27,915 nt of DNA, taken from assembly GCF_934560975.1 (NCBI RefSeq), contig NZ_CAKTFO010000030.1, positions 1-27,915 of the forward strand, given 5' to 3'. The stretch is from an uncultured Sphingomonas sp. (lineage in GTDB: Bacteria > Pseudomonadota > Alphaproteobacteria > Sphingomonadales > Sphingomonadaceae). The notes beneath the pieces are model-generated. The model was given only the letters and a program-made list of their open reading frames with translations, did not search any database and was not told the DNA's origin. The translations under genes and the position numbers were made by a program. The first letter of the stretch is position 1. The number at the start of each line of letters is the position of its first letter. Shown in pieces: positions 22,214 to 27,915 of this stretch.

Positions 22214-22708
22214 CTAGAGGGTGGTGGCCGCCTCCGCCGCCAGTTCCCGCAGCCGCTGGAGCGCGTGCGGTTCCAGCGTGCGGGTGCGCGTGTCGATCGC
22301 GCACAAAGCGCCGACCACCGCACCATCCGCCATGATGACGGGCGCGCCGACATAGAAGCGGATCTGCGGCCCGTCCTTGACCAGCGGATTGCCGGTGAAG
22401 CGCCAATCCTCCGCCGCGTCGGGCACGTACAACAGGCGTTCGGGATCAAGGATGGTGTGCGCGCAGAAGGATGCCGCGCGCGACGTCTCCTCCGCGTCCA
22501 GCCCGGTGATCCCGGCGAACCATTGCCGTTCGCCGTCGATGATCGACAAGGCCGAGATCGGGCAGTCGAGCAAATCCGCCGCCTCCGCGACGATCGCGTC
22601 GAGCCGCGCCTGATCCGCCACGCCGCGCCGGACGATCACATCCACCGCTGCCTGCCGTTCCCGTTCGTTGTCCGGGCGCGGCGCCGGCGAAAAGAAATCG
22701 AACTTCAT
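22214..22708 (-). CDS. GAF domain protein, likely sensor partner of the adjacent cyclase
   Basis: 164 codons, ATG at 22708 overlapping the stop of the GGDEF gene (ATGA). The entire protein past residue 35 is one GAF domain: LDAIVAEAADLLDCPISALSIIDGERQWFAGITGL, ETSRAASFCAHTILDPERLLYVPDAAEDWRFTGNPLV, IRFYVGAPVIMADGAVVGALCAIDT. 'FCAHTI..P' and 'FYxGAPI..dGxxlGxLCxID' are typical of GAF modules attached to GGDEF or histidine kinase domains. Here it is a separate protein co-translated with a diguanylate cyclase, so a regulatory pairing is likely. The ligand is unknown; Cys in SFCAH could make it a redox or tetrapyrrole sensor. Confidence 0.85.
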   Translation of the reverse strand: MKFDFFSPAPRPDNERERQAAVDVIVRRGVADQARLDAIVAEAADLLDCPISALSIIDGERQWFAGITGLDAEETSRAASFCAHTILDPERLLYVPDAAEDWRFTGNPLVKDGPQIRFYVGAPVIMADGAVVGALCAIDTRTRTLEPHALQRLRELAAEAATTL

Positions 22709-23721
22709 GCCGCATTCCTCTGTAAGTCCGCATGATCGACCCGGCGGAGCAGGTCGTTGAAGCGGCGCTTCTGCTGCACCTCGTAGGCGGAGCGCAGCAT
22801 CAGGCCGAGCTTGTTCGCGCGCGCGATGCGGAGCGCGTTCTTGCCGGAGCGCTTCACCTCGTACATCAGCTGGTCGGCGGCCTCGATCAGGTAATCGTCT
22901 TCGGCGATGCCCTGGGCATCCGCCACCAGCGCGCCCATGCTGCACGTCACCGGGAAGCCGCTGTCCTTGAGCACGTCCGACAGCTGCGCATGGAGCCGTT
23001 CGGCCACGCGATCGCCCTCTTCCGCCGAGCGCACGGCCAGCACCGCGACAAATTCGTCGCCGCCGATCCGGGCAAGCAGGTCATAGGACCGCATGGCATC
23101 GCGCGCGCCATGGGCAAACGTCTTCAGCACCCGATCCCCCGCCGAATGGCCATGACGGTCGTTAACACCCTTGAAGCCGTCGAGATCCATGTAGGCGAGC
23201 ACGATCGCCCCGTCCGAGCGGCGGGTCATGTCCACCAGCCCCGACATGCGTTCGCGCAAGGCATATTTGTTGAGCGCGCCGGTCAGCTCGTCGATGCTGG
23301 CGCGCCACCGCTCCTGCTCCACCACCGCGCGCAGGGCGCTGGCGAGCAGGGCGAACCAGGACAGCATCAGCAGGCGACCCAGGCTGTTGGCGACAATGGC
23401 GATCATGTGCGGATGGGACGCCTGCAGCCCATAGGCCGGGCCGTTGACCGCCATCACCGCGCATGTCGCCACCGCCGCGCATCCCAACCCCGCAAGCTCG
23501 CTGATCGACCACGCCGCCAGAAACGTCGTGAAGAACAGCGCCAGGTGCGGGTTGAACAGGCCCTCGGCCAGGTAATCGACGCCGATCGTCACGAAGAGGC
23601 AGGCGAAGACGATCATCGCGGCGTTGCGCGGTGTCAGGCGCGCGCTACTCTCAACAAAGTGGATCAGCACGCGTGTGACAGGGCTTGCCGATCGACGCGT
23701 GCCGGAAAGAACCTTGCTCAT
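22705..23721 (-). CDS. Membrane-bound diguanylate cyclase (GGDEF protein)
   Basis: 338 codons; the ATG at 23721 was chosen because sequence upstream of it reads as non-coding. The N-terminal half is membrane-embedded: hydrophobic segments at about 36-52, 60-92 and 106-134. The GGDEF domain follows (DELTGALNKYALRERM at 144, metal site in YMDLDGFKGVNDRHGHSAGD, then GGDEF at 220-224). The catalytic residues are intact, so it should make c-di-GMP from two GTP. RSYD at 211-214, five residues before the motif, is a full RxxD product-inhibition site. No EAL domain follows. It overlaps the GAF gene and leads that unit; the two probably relay one signal. Confidence 0.9.
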   Translation of the reverse strand: MSKVLSGTRRSASPVTRVLIHFVESSARLTPRNAAMIVFACLFVTIGVDYLAEGLFNPHLALFFTTFLAAWSISELAGLGCAAVATCAVMAVNGPAYGLQASHPHMIAIVANSLGRLLMLSWFALLASALRAVVEQERWRASIDELTGALNKYALRERMSGLVDMTRRSDGAIVLAYMDLDGFKGVNDRHGHSAGDRVLKTFAHGARDAMRSYDLLARIGGDEFVAVLAVRSAEEGDRVAERLHAQLSDVLKDSGFPVTCSMGALVADAQGIAEDDYLIEAADQLMYEVKRSGKNALRIARANKLGLMLRSAYEVQQKRRFNDLLRRVDHADLQRNAA

Positions 23722-23930
23722 GCGGGTCACACTGGACCCAAGACATTGCGAAAGCCCTAAGGCCGTTAACGACAATGTTCGAAGTGAATTGAACTCGCGG
23801 CCTTCAAACACGCGAGGATCCGGACGGCCCCGGCACAGTAGGGACAAACGGCCTCGGACATGCTCCATATCGGTGAAAACAAAGCCATTGCAACAATGCC
23901 CAAGCCACAATCTCGGTGAGAGGGTCGGCG

Positions 23931-24233
23931 TCATCGATCCCTACCTTCCCGCATCCGACTCGCGCACTCGGCATGGCGCGCGCGGGCAGCAGGTGGCATG
24001 GGGACGGCATCGCCCGTCGGCGGCGCGGCGGCGGCCATCGCGAACGCCGCGCCACGCAGCGGGATGCCCTCGTCGCGTTCGTAGCTGAGCAGCGCGTCGG
24101 CAAGGGCGGGACAGGCATAGCTCGACTAGGTGCGCACCGATTCGATCCGCGACGACGCCGGGGTCGTCCATCCGGACCGCACGCAGCCCACCGTCTACAG
24201 ATCCGCCAGGATCCAGCGCCCCGCCTCCTCCAT
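23931..24233 (-). pseudogene. Decayed small gene with two in-frame TAG stops
   Basis: From an ATG at 24233 the frame gives MEEAGRWILADL, TAG, a 22-codon stretch (TVGCVRSGWTTPASSRIESV...), TAG, and then 64 open codons (SSYACPALADALLSYERDEG, IPLRGAAFAMAAAAPPTGDA, VPMPPAARARHAECASRMRE...) to the TGA at 23931. The third codon position is overwhelmingly G or C in the last part, as in real genes here, and the protein has a natural composition, unlike the other frames. It is read as a short hypothetical gene that has been inactivated; the family was not recognised. Alternatively only the 3' part is a live gene with an unusual start. Confidence 0.4.
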
Positions 24234-24313
24234 TCCCCATCCCTCTCGTTCGTGTCGTTTATGGATCGGGCCCGCGGAACTTGCCTGTTTCGGTGTGAGG
24301 GAGCGCGCCGATC

Positions 24314-24342
24314 TTGCGCCGGGGTCGCGGACGGGCTATGTA
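24314..24342 (+). promoter_or_regulatory. Promoter of the rimP-nusA-infB operon
   Basis: TTGCGC (24314-24319), a 17-base spacer, then TATGTA (24337-24342), 78 bases ahead of the rimP start. It is the best plus-strand match in the region and leaves a leader of about 70 nt. Confidence 0.6.
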
Positions 24343-24420
24343 GCGGTCGTCTTCCTCGACATTGGAAACTCTGCCGAGGCCGGGCCCTCGGGCACCGGCG
24401 CGAAGGCGCACAGGAGTTTC

Positions 24421-24945
24421 ATGGCCGACATCGACATCATCACCAAACTGATCGAGCCGGAGGCGAAGGCGCTCGGTTTCGACCTCGTGCGCGTGGCGAT
24501 GTTCGGCGGCAAGACCGACCCCACGTTGCAGGTGATGGCCGAGCGACCCGATACCCGCCAGCTCGATTTGACCGATTGCGAGGCCCTGTCGCGGCGCGTG
24601 TCCGAGGTGCTGGACGCGGCGGACCCGATCGAGGAAGCCTATCGCCTGGAAGTGTCGTCGCCCGGCATCGACCGGCCGCTGACCCGGGCGAAGGATTATG
24701 CCGACTGGACCGGCTACGACGCGCGCATCCGGCTGGCGAGCCCGCTGGACGGGCGCAAGCAGTTCGATGCCCGGCTGCTCGGTCTCGAAGGCGACACCGT
24801 CACCATCTATGCCGAGCGCGTCGGCGAGATTGCGATTCCCTTTGGCCAGATCGCCAGCGCCAAGCTGCTGCTGACCGACGCGCTGATCGAAGCCACCGCG
24901 CCGCTTTCGACAGAAGGCGCGGACAGAATTTCAGAGGAAGGATAG
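24421..24945 (+). CDS. rimP: Ribosome maturation factor RimP
   Basis: 174 codons from the ATG at 24421, with AGGAG four bases before it. RimP helps assemble the 30S ribosomal subunit. The N-terminal domain shows GFDLVRVAMFGGKTDPTLQVMAERPD and DCEALSRRVSEVLDAADPIEEAYRLEVSSPGIDRPLT, the last part being the family signature 'YxLEVSSPGldRPL'. The C-terminal SH3-like domain shows FDARLLGLEGDTVTIYAERVGEIAIPFGQIASAKLLLTD. Length and order are usual, and it leads the operon, as in nearly all bacteria. The gap to nusA is 8 bases. Confidence 0.95.
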   Translation: MADIDIITKLIEPEAKALGFDLVRVAMFGGKTDPTLQVMAERPDTRQLDLTDCEALSRRVSEVLDAADPIEEAYRLEVSSPGIDRPLTRAKDYADWTGYDARIRLASPLDGRKQFDARLLGLEGDTVTIYAERVGEIAIPFGQIASAKLLLTDALIEATAPLSTEGADRISEEG

Positions 24946-24953
24946 TTCACGTC

Positions 24954-26573
24954 ATGGCCACCGCCGTTTCCGCCAACAAGGCCGAGCTGCTCGCCATTGC
25001 CGATGCCGTCGCGCGCGAGAAGCTGATCGACAAGGCGATCGTGATCGAGGCGATGGAAGACGCCATCCAGCGCGCGGCCAAGGCCCGCTATGGCGCCGAG
25101 AACGACATTCGCGCCAAGATCGACACGTCCGGCGGCGACGTCCGCCTGTGGCGCGTGGTCGAGGTGGTCGAGGATGTGGAGAATTACTTCACCCAGGTGT
25201 CGGTCGCGGACGCGCAGAAGCTGCAGAAGGATGCGGCCTTGGGCGACTTCATCGTCGATCCGCTGCCCAACATCGAATTCGGCCGCATCGCCGCGCAGGC
25301 CGCCAAGCAGGTGATCTTCCAGAAGGTCCGCGATGCCGAGCGCGAGCGTCAGTATGACGAGTTCAAGGACCGCGCGGGCGAGATCATCGTGGGCACGGTG
25401 AAGTCGGTCGAGTTCGGTCATGTGGTTGTCAACCTTGGCCGGGCCGAGGGCGTGATCCGCCGCGACGCGCAGATCCCGCGCGAAGTGCTGCGCAAGGACG
25501 ATCGCGTCCGCGCCCTGATCCTGAAGGTGGTGCGCGAGAATCGCGGGCCGCAGATCTTCCTCAGCCGCGCGCATCCCGACTTCATGAAGAAGCTGTTCGC
25601 GCAGGAAGTGCCCGAAATCTACGACGGCATCATCGAGATCAAGGCCGCCGCGCGCGATCCCGGCAGCCGCGCCAAGATCGGCGTGATCAGCCGCGATTCG
25701 TCGATCGACCCGGTCGGCGCCTGCGTCGGCATGAAGGGCAGCCGCGTGCAGGCGGTGGTGCAGGAGCTTCAGGGCGAGAAGATCGACATCATCCCCTGGT
25801 CGCCCGACAACGCCACCTTCGTCGTCAACGCGCTGCAGCCGGCGCAGGTCGCCCGCGTGGTGATCGACGAGGAGGAAGAGCGGATCGAGGTGGTGGTGCC
25901 CGACGACCAGCTGTCGCTCGCCATCGGCCGTCGCGGCCAGAATGTCCGCCTCGCCAGCCAGCTGACCGGCAAGGCGATCGACATCCTGACTGAAGCCGAC
26001 GCCAGCGAGAAGCGCCAGAAGGAGTTCGTCCAGAACAGCGAAACCTTCCAGAACGAGCTGGACGTGGACGAGACGCTGGCCCAGCTGCTGGTGGCCGAAG
26101 GCTTCAGCACGCTGGAGGAAGTCGCCTATGTCGAGCCGGAGGAACTGGCCGGCATCGAGGGGCTAGACGAGGAAATCGCGTCCGAACTGCAAAGCCGCGC
26201 CGGCGAAGCGATCGAGCGCCGCGAACAGGTCGCGCGCGAGGAGCGTCAGGACCTGGGCGTCGAGGATGCGATCGGCGACCTGCCGTACATCACCGAGGCG
26301 ATGATGGTGACCTTGGGCAAGGCCGGCATCAAGACGCTGGACGATCTGGGCGACCTGTCGACCGACGAGCTGGTGGAGCGCCCCCGCGCCGAGCCGCGTC
26401 GCCGCAAGGAAGGCGCGCCGCAGCCGAAGCTCGACAAGGGCGGCGTGCTCGTCGCCTACGGCCTGTCGATCGAGCAGGGGCAGGAGATCATCATGGCCGC
26501 CCGCCGCGCCGCCGGCTGGTTCGGCGACGAAGAGGTCGAGGGCGATACCGCGGGCGAGGAGGCGGAAGCCTGA
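24954..26573 (+). CDS. nusA: Transcription termination/antitermination factor NusA
   Basis: 539 codons, ATG at 24954. Domains in order: N-terminal RNA-polymerase-binding domain (1 to about 125), S1 domain from about 142 (EIIVGTVKSVEFGHVVVNLGRAEGVI), KH1 with GACVGMKGSRVQAVVQELQGEKIDIIPW, KH2 with LAIGRRGQNVRLASQLTGKAIDI, then C-terminal helix-hairpin-helix acidic repeats (LDVDETLAQLLVAEGFSTLEEVAYVEPEELAGIEGLDEE; LGVEDAIGDLPYITEAMMVTLGKAGIKTLDDLGDL). An acidic tail ends the protein. It controls pausing, termination and ribosomal RNA antitermination. Its TGA overlaps the next start (TGATG). Confidence 0.96.
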   Translation: MATAVSANKAELLAIADAVAREKLIDKAIVIEAMEDAIQRAAKARYGAENDIRAKIDTSGGDVRLWRVVEVVEDVENYFTQVSVADAQKLQKDAALGDFIVDPLPNIEFGRIAAQAAKQVIFQKVRDAERERQYDEFKDRAGEIIVGTVKSVEFGHVVVNLGRAEGVIRRDAQIPREVLRKDDRVRALILKVVRENRGPQIFLSRAHPDFMKKLFAQEVPEIYDGIIEIKAAARDPGSRAKIGVISRDSSIDPVGACVGMKGSRVQAVVQELQGEKIDIIPWSPDNATFVVNALQPAQVARVVIDEEEERIEVVVPDDQLSLAIGRRGQNVRLASQLTGKAIDILTEADASEKRQKEFVQNSETFQNELDVDETLAQLLVAEGFSTLEEVAYVEPEELAGIEGLDEEIASELQSRAGEAIERREQVAREERQDLGVEDAIGDLPYITEAMMVTLGKAGIKTLDDLGDLSTDELVERPRAEPRRRKEGAPQPKLDKGGVLVAYGLSIEQGQEIIMAARRAAGWFGDEEVEGDTAGEEAEA

Positions 26574-26809
26574 TGCCGTTCATCCGCATCGAACTCGCCG
26601 GCTCCGCCACCAGGGACCAGAAGTCCGCGATCGTGGCCGACGTCACGCGCTCCATGGTTGAGCGGCTGGGCAAGCCCGCGGCCGCCGTGCAGATCGTGAT
26701 CGCCGAGCATTCCACCGAGAATTACGGGGCCAACGGCATCCTGATCGCCGACCGCGCCGCACCCTCCCCGCAGCAGCAGGAGGTCGCGAACGCGAATGGC
26801 GGACAATGA
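26573..26809 (+). CDS. 4-oxalocrotonate tautomerase-family protein
   Basis: 78 codons; the ATG overlaps the nusA stop (TGATG). After Met removal Pro1 becomes the N-terminal catalytic base: MPFIRIELAGSATRDQKSAIVADVTRSMVERLGKPAAAVQIVIAEHSTENYGANGIL. The pattern 'P.I.I...G.t..qK..l...it..m...l..p...v.v.i.e....nyg..G' is that of the 4-OT family, with a 60-residue core and a short extra tail. It forms small oligomers that shift enol/keto tautomers; the true substrate is unknown. Its position, overlapping nusA at one end and ylxR by 14 bases at the other, is unusual for a metabolic enzyme and makes it part of the translation operon. Confidence 0.85.
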   Translation: MPFIRIELAGSATRDQKSAIVADVTRSMVERLGKPAAAVQIVIAEHSTENYGANGILIADRAAPSPQQQEVANANGGQ

Positions 26810-27461
26810 GCAACCACGGCTGAACGACGCCGCGACCGCCCCCCCCGGCAAGGAAGGGGCGGAGCGCACCTGCATCCTGTCGGGCCGCAAGGCCGCGCGG
26901 GACGACCTGATCCGGCTGGCGCTGGGTCCGGACGGTGCGGTTGCGCCTGACATCCGCGCCAAGGCGCCCGGCCGGGGCGCATGGATCGGAGTGGATCGCG
27001 CGGCGCTGGAGGAGGCGATCACCAAGGGGCGGCTGACCAAGGCCTTGTCCCGCGCCTTCAAGACCGCCGTTACCGTGCCGGGCGACCTGGCCGAGCAGAT
27101 CGAGCGCGCGCTGGAACGCGCCACGCTGGACCGGCTGGGGCTGGAGGCGCGGGCGGGGCAGATCATCACCGGCAGCGAGAAGATCGTCGATGCCGCGCGC
27201 AAGGGCAGCGTGGAACTGCTGCTCCACGCCCGCGACGCCGCCGCCGACGGCAGCCGGAAATTGGACCAGGCGCTGCGCGTCGGCCTCGACATGGAAGGAT
27301 CGGACGTCCGGGGACTCGCAATCCCGGCGACACGCGCCATATTGTCGATGGCGCTTGGGCGGGAAAATGTTGTACATCTCGCGTTGATCGCGCCGGCTGC
27401 CGCCGCGCGAGTCAACCAGGCGCTTGGCCGGTGGCGCGGCTTCATTGGACTGGATGGGTGA
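26796..27461 (+). CDS. YlxR (DUF448) fused to L7Ae-like RNA-binding domain
   Basis: 221 codons, ATG at 26796 inside the end of the tautomerase gene. The N-terminal half is YlxR-like: ERTCILSGRKAARDDLIRLALGPDGAVAPDIRAKAPGRGAWIGVDRAALEEAITKGRL, with the usual GRGA motif. The C-terminal half (about 110-215) looks like the L7Ae/ribosomal L30e fold: LDRLGLEARAGQIITGSEKIVDAARKGSVELLLHARDAAADGSRKLDQAL ... RAILSMALGRENVVHLALI. The fusion is common in alphaproteobacteria and sits between nusA and infB, suggesting an RNA-binding role in translation or RNase P regulation; the precise function in these bacteria is not known. Confidence 0.9.
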   Translation: MADNEQPRLNDAATAPPGKEGAERTCILSGRKAARDDLIRLALGPDGAVAPDIRAKAPGRGAWIGVDRAALEEAITKGRLTKALSRAFKTAVTVPGDLAEQIERALERATLDRLGLEARAGQIITGSEKIVDAARKGSVELLLHARDAAADGSRKLDQALRVGLDMEGSDVRGLAIPATRAILSMALGRENVVHLALIAPAAAARVNQALGRWRGFIGLDG

Positions 27462-27468
27462 GCCATTC

Positions 27469-27493
27469 GCCTTGCGGGACCGTTTCGCAAGGC
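27469..27493 (+). other. Perfect 8-bp hairpin between ylxR and infB
   Basis: GCCTTGCG (27469-27476) pairs exactly with CGCAAGGC (27486-27493) around a 9-nt loop. No T-run follows. It may be a processing site, partial terminator or a translation-control element ahead of infB, whose start lies 40 bases further on. Confidence 0.6.
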
Positions 27494-27533
27494 CCCTGGC
27501 GCATGATGTTGGATTGAGGGTTCGGGTTACTAG

Positions 27534-27915
27534 ATGAGCGATAACGACAAGCCGAAACTGGGTATGCGCGCGCCGCTCGGCGTTCGCCGGACGGTCGAAA
27601 CGGGCAAGGTGAAGCAGAGCTTCAGCCATGGCCGCTCGAACACGGTGATCGTGGAGACGAAGAAGGCCCGCGTCCTGCGCCGGCCCGGTGACCCGGCTCC
27701 CACGGCAGAGCCCGAGGTCGAGGTGGCGGCGCCCGCGCCCGTTGCCGCGCCGGCGCCTGCCCCTGCGCCCGCTCCGGCTGCACCGGCTCCGGTTGCAATG
27801 CCTGCGCCCACCCCGGCGCCTGCGCCGATGCCGGCCCCGGTTGCCGCCGCGCCGGTGGCGGAGCCTGTTGCGACGCCCGCGCCGACCCCGGCGCCTGCGC
27901 CCACCCCTGCGCCTA
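27534..27915 (+). CDS. infB: Translation initiation factor IF-2 (N-terminal part, cut by window end)
   Basis: The ATG at 27534 opens 127 codons and the frame is still open at the window end. The N-terminus DKPKLGMRAPLGVRRTVETGKVKQSFSHGRSNTVIVETKKARVL is the alphaproteobacterial IF-2 start (IF2 N-terminal and assembly region). It is followed by a long Pro/Ala-rich linker (PAPAPAPAPAAPAP, PAPTPAPAPMPAP, and so on) with many CCG/GCG/CCT codons, as is usual ahead of the GTPase core. The GTPase domains are outside the window. It carries initiator tRNA to the 30S subunit. Confidence 0.93.
   Translation, partial: MSDNDKPKLGMRAPLGVRRTVETGKVKQSFSHGRSNTVIVETKKARVLRRPGDPAPTAEPEVEVAAPAPVAAPAPAPAPAPAAPAPVAMPAPTPAPAPMPAPVAAAPVAEPVATPAPTPAPAPTPAP

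Larger units (their letters stand above)
23722..24420. other. Intergenic region between the diguanylate cyclase and rimP
   Basis: About 700 bases between divergent genes. It holds a decayed coding stretch on the minus strand (23931-24233) and the rimP promoter (24314-24342). The stretch next to the cyclase gene (23722-23930) has a lower GC content and presumably holds the cyclase promoter, though no clear hexamers could be placed. No RNA gene was recognised. Confidence 0.55.

Noticed and set aside
23804..24118. A minus-strand frame of about 100 codons overlapping the decayed gene
   Set aside because: Its Arg/Pro/Ser-rich composition is that of an out-of-frame shadow; the frame at 23931-24233 has the better third-position GC pattern.

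Overview
The window is GC-rich DNA with alphaproteobacterial gene content. The most likely source is a sphingomonad (Sphingomonas or a close relative). This rests on recognising a GTA-like (gene transfer agent) tail cluster, a DUF6127-type protein, an OmpA-family porin with a polyproline linker, a bacterial Fe-S (6-4)-type photolyase, and a rimP-nusA-ylxR-infB operon with a YlxR/L7Ae fusion. No database search was run; all names come from recognising motifs and gene order.

Layout. (1) 1-750: an OmpA-like outer membrane protein on the minus strand, cut off by the window edge. (2) 951-13080: a GTA-like/phage-like cluster, mostly on the minus strand. In transcription order it reads small-terminase-like protein, holin-like membrane protein, small lipoprotein, 66-aa helical protein, large terminase, then a rearranged head/tail-tube section, then tail genes gp10, gp10.1, short tape measure, 773-aa DUF2460 protein, DUF2163 protein, NlpC/P60 peptidase, gp15-like tail protein and DUF2793 protein. 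(3) 13081-13817: non-coding, with small palindromic repeats and a terminator. (4) 13818-16554: metC-like lyase and photolyase, minus strand. (5) 16631-18876: queF, two small secreted proteins in convergent overlap, and a 2-oxoglutarate/Fe(II) oxygenase. (6) 18877-19336: a gap holding a 31-aa membrane peptide with a very strong ribosome site, facing a predicted small RNA. (7) 19337-23721: HerA-like ATPase, PQQ-type sugar dehydrogenase, GAF protein and GGDEF diguanylate cyclase, minus strand. (8) 23722-24420: leader region with a decayed gene and a good promoter. (9) 24421-27915: rimP, nusA, a 4-OT tautomerase, ylxR and the start of infB.

Two things stand out. First, the GTA-like cluster is broken. 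A segment of about 1,854 bp (8514-10367) is inverted. Its ends cut the portal gene after codon 10 and the major tail protein gene after codon 42, and turning the segment back restores both reading frames exactly. Inside it, a DUF6127-like gene is fused in frame to a gp8-like (DUF3168) gene, and the protease, major capsid and head-tail connector genes expected between them are absent. The flanking terminase and tail genes remain open, which suggests recent damage or an amplification/assembly artefact. Second, the 18.9-19.3 kb gap looks like a type I toxin-antitoxin arrangement: a 31-aa single-membrane-helix peptide behind a GGAGGTGAT ribosome site, and a convergent RNA with a TTGAAC-17-TATTTT promoter and two hairpins that share an identical 16-nt loop on different stems.
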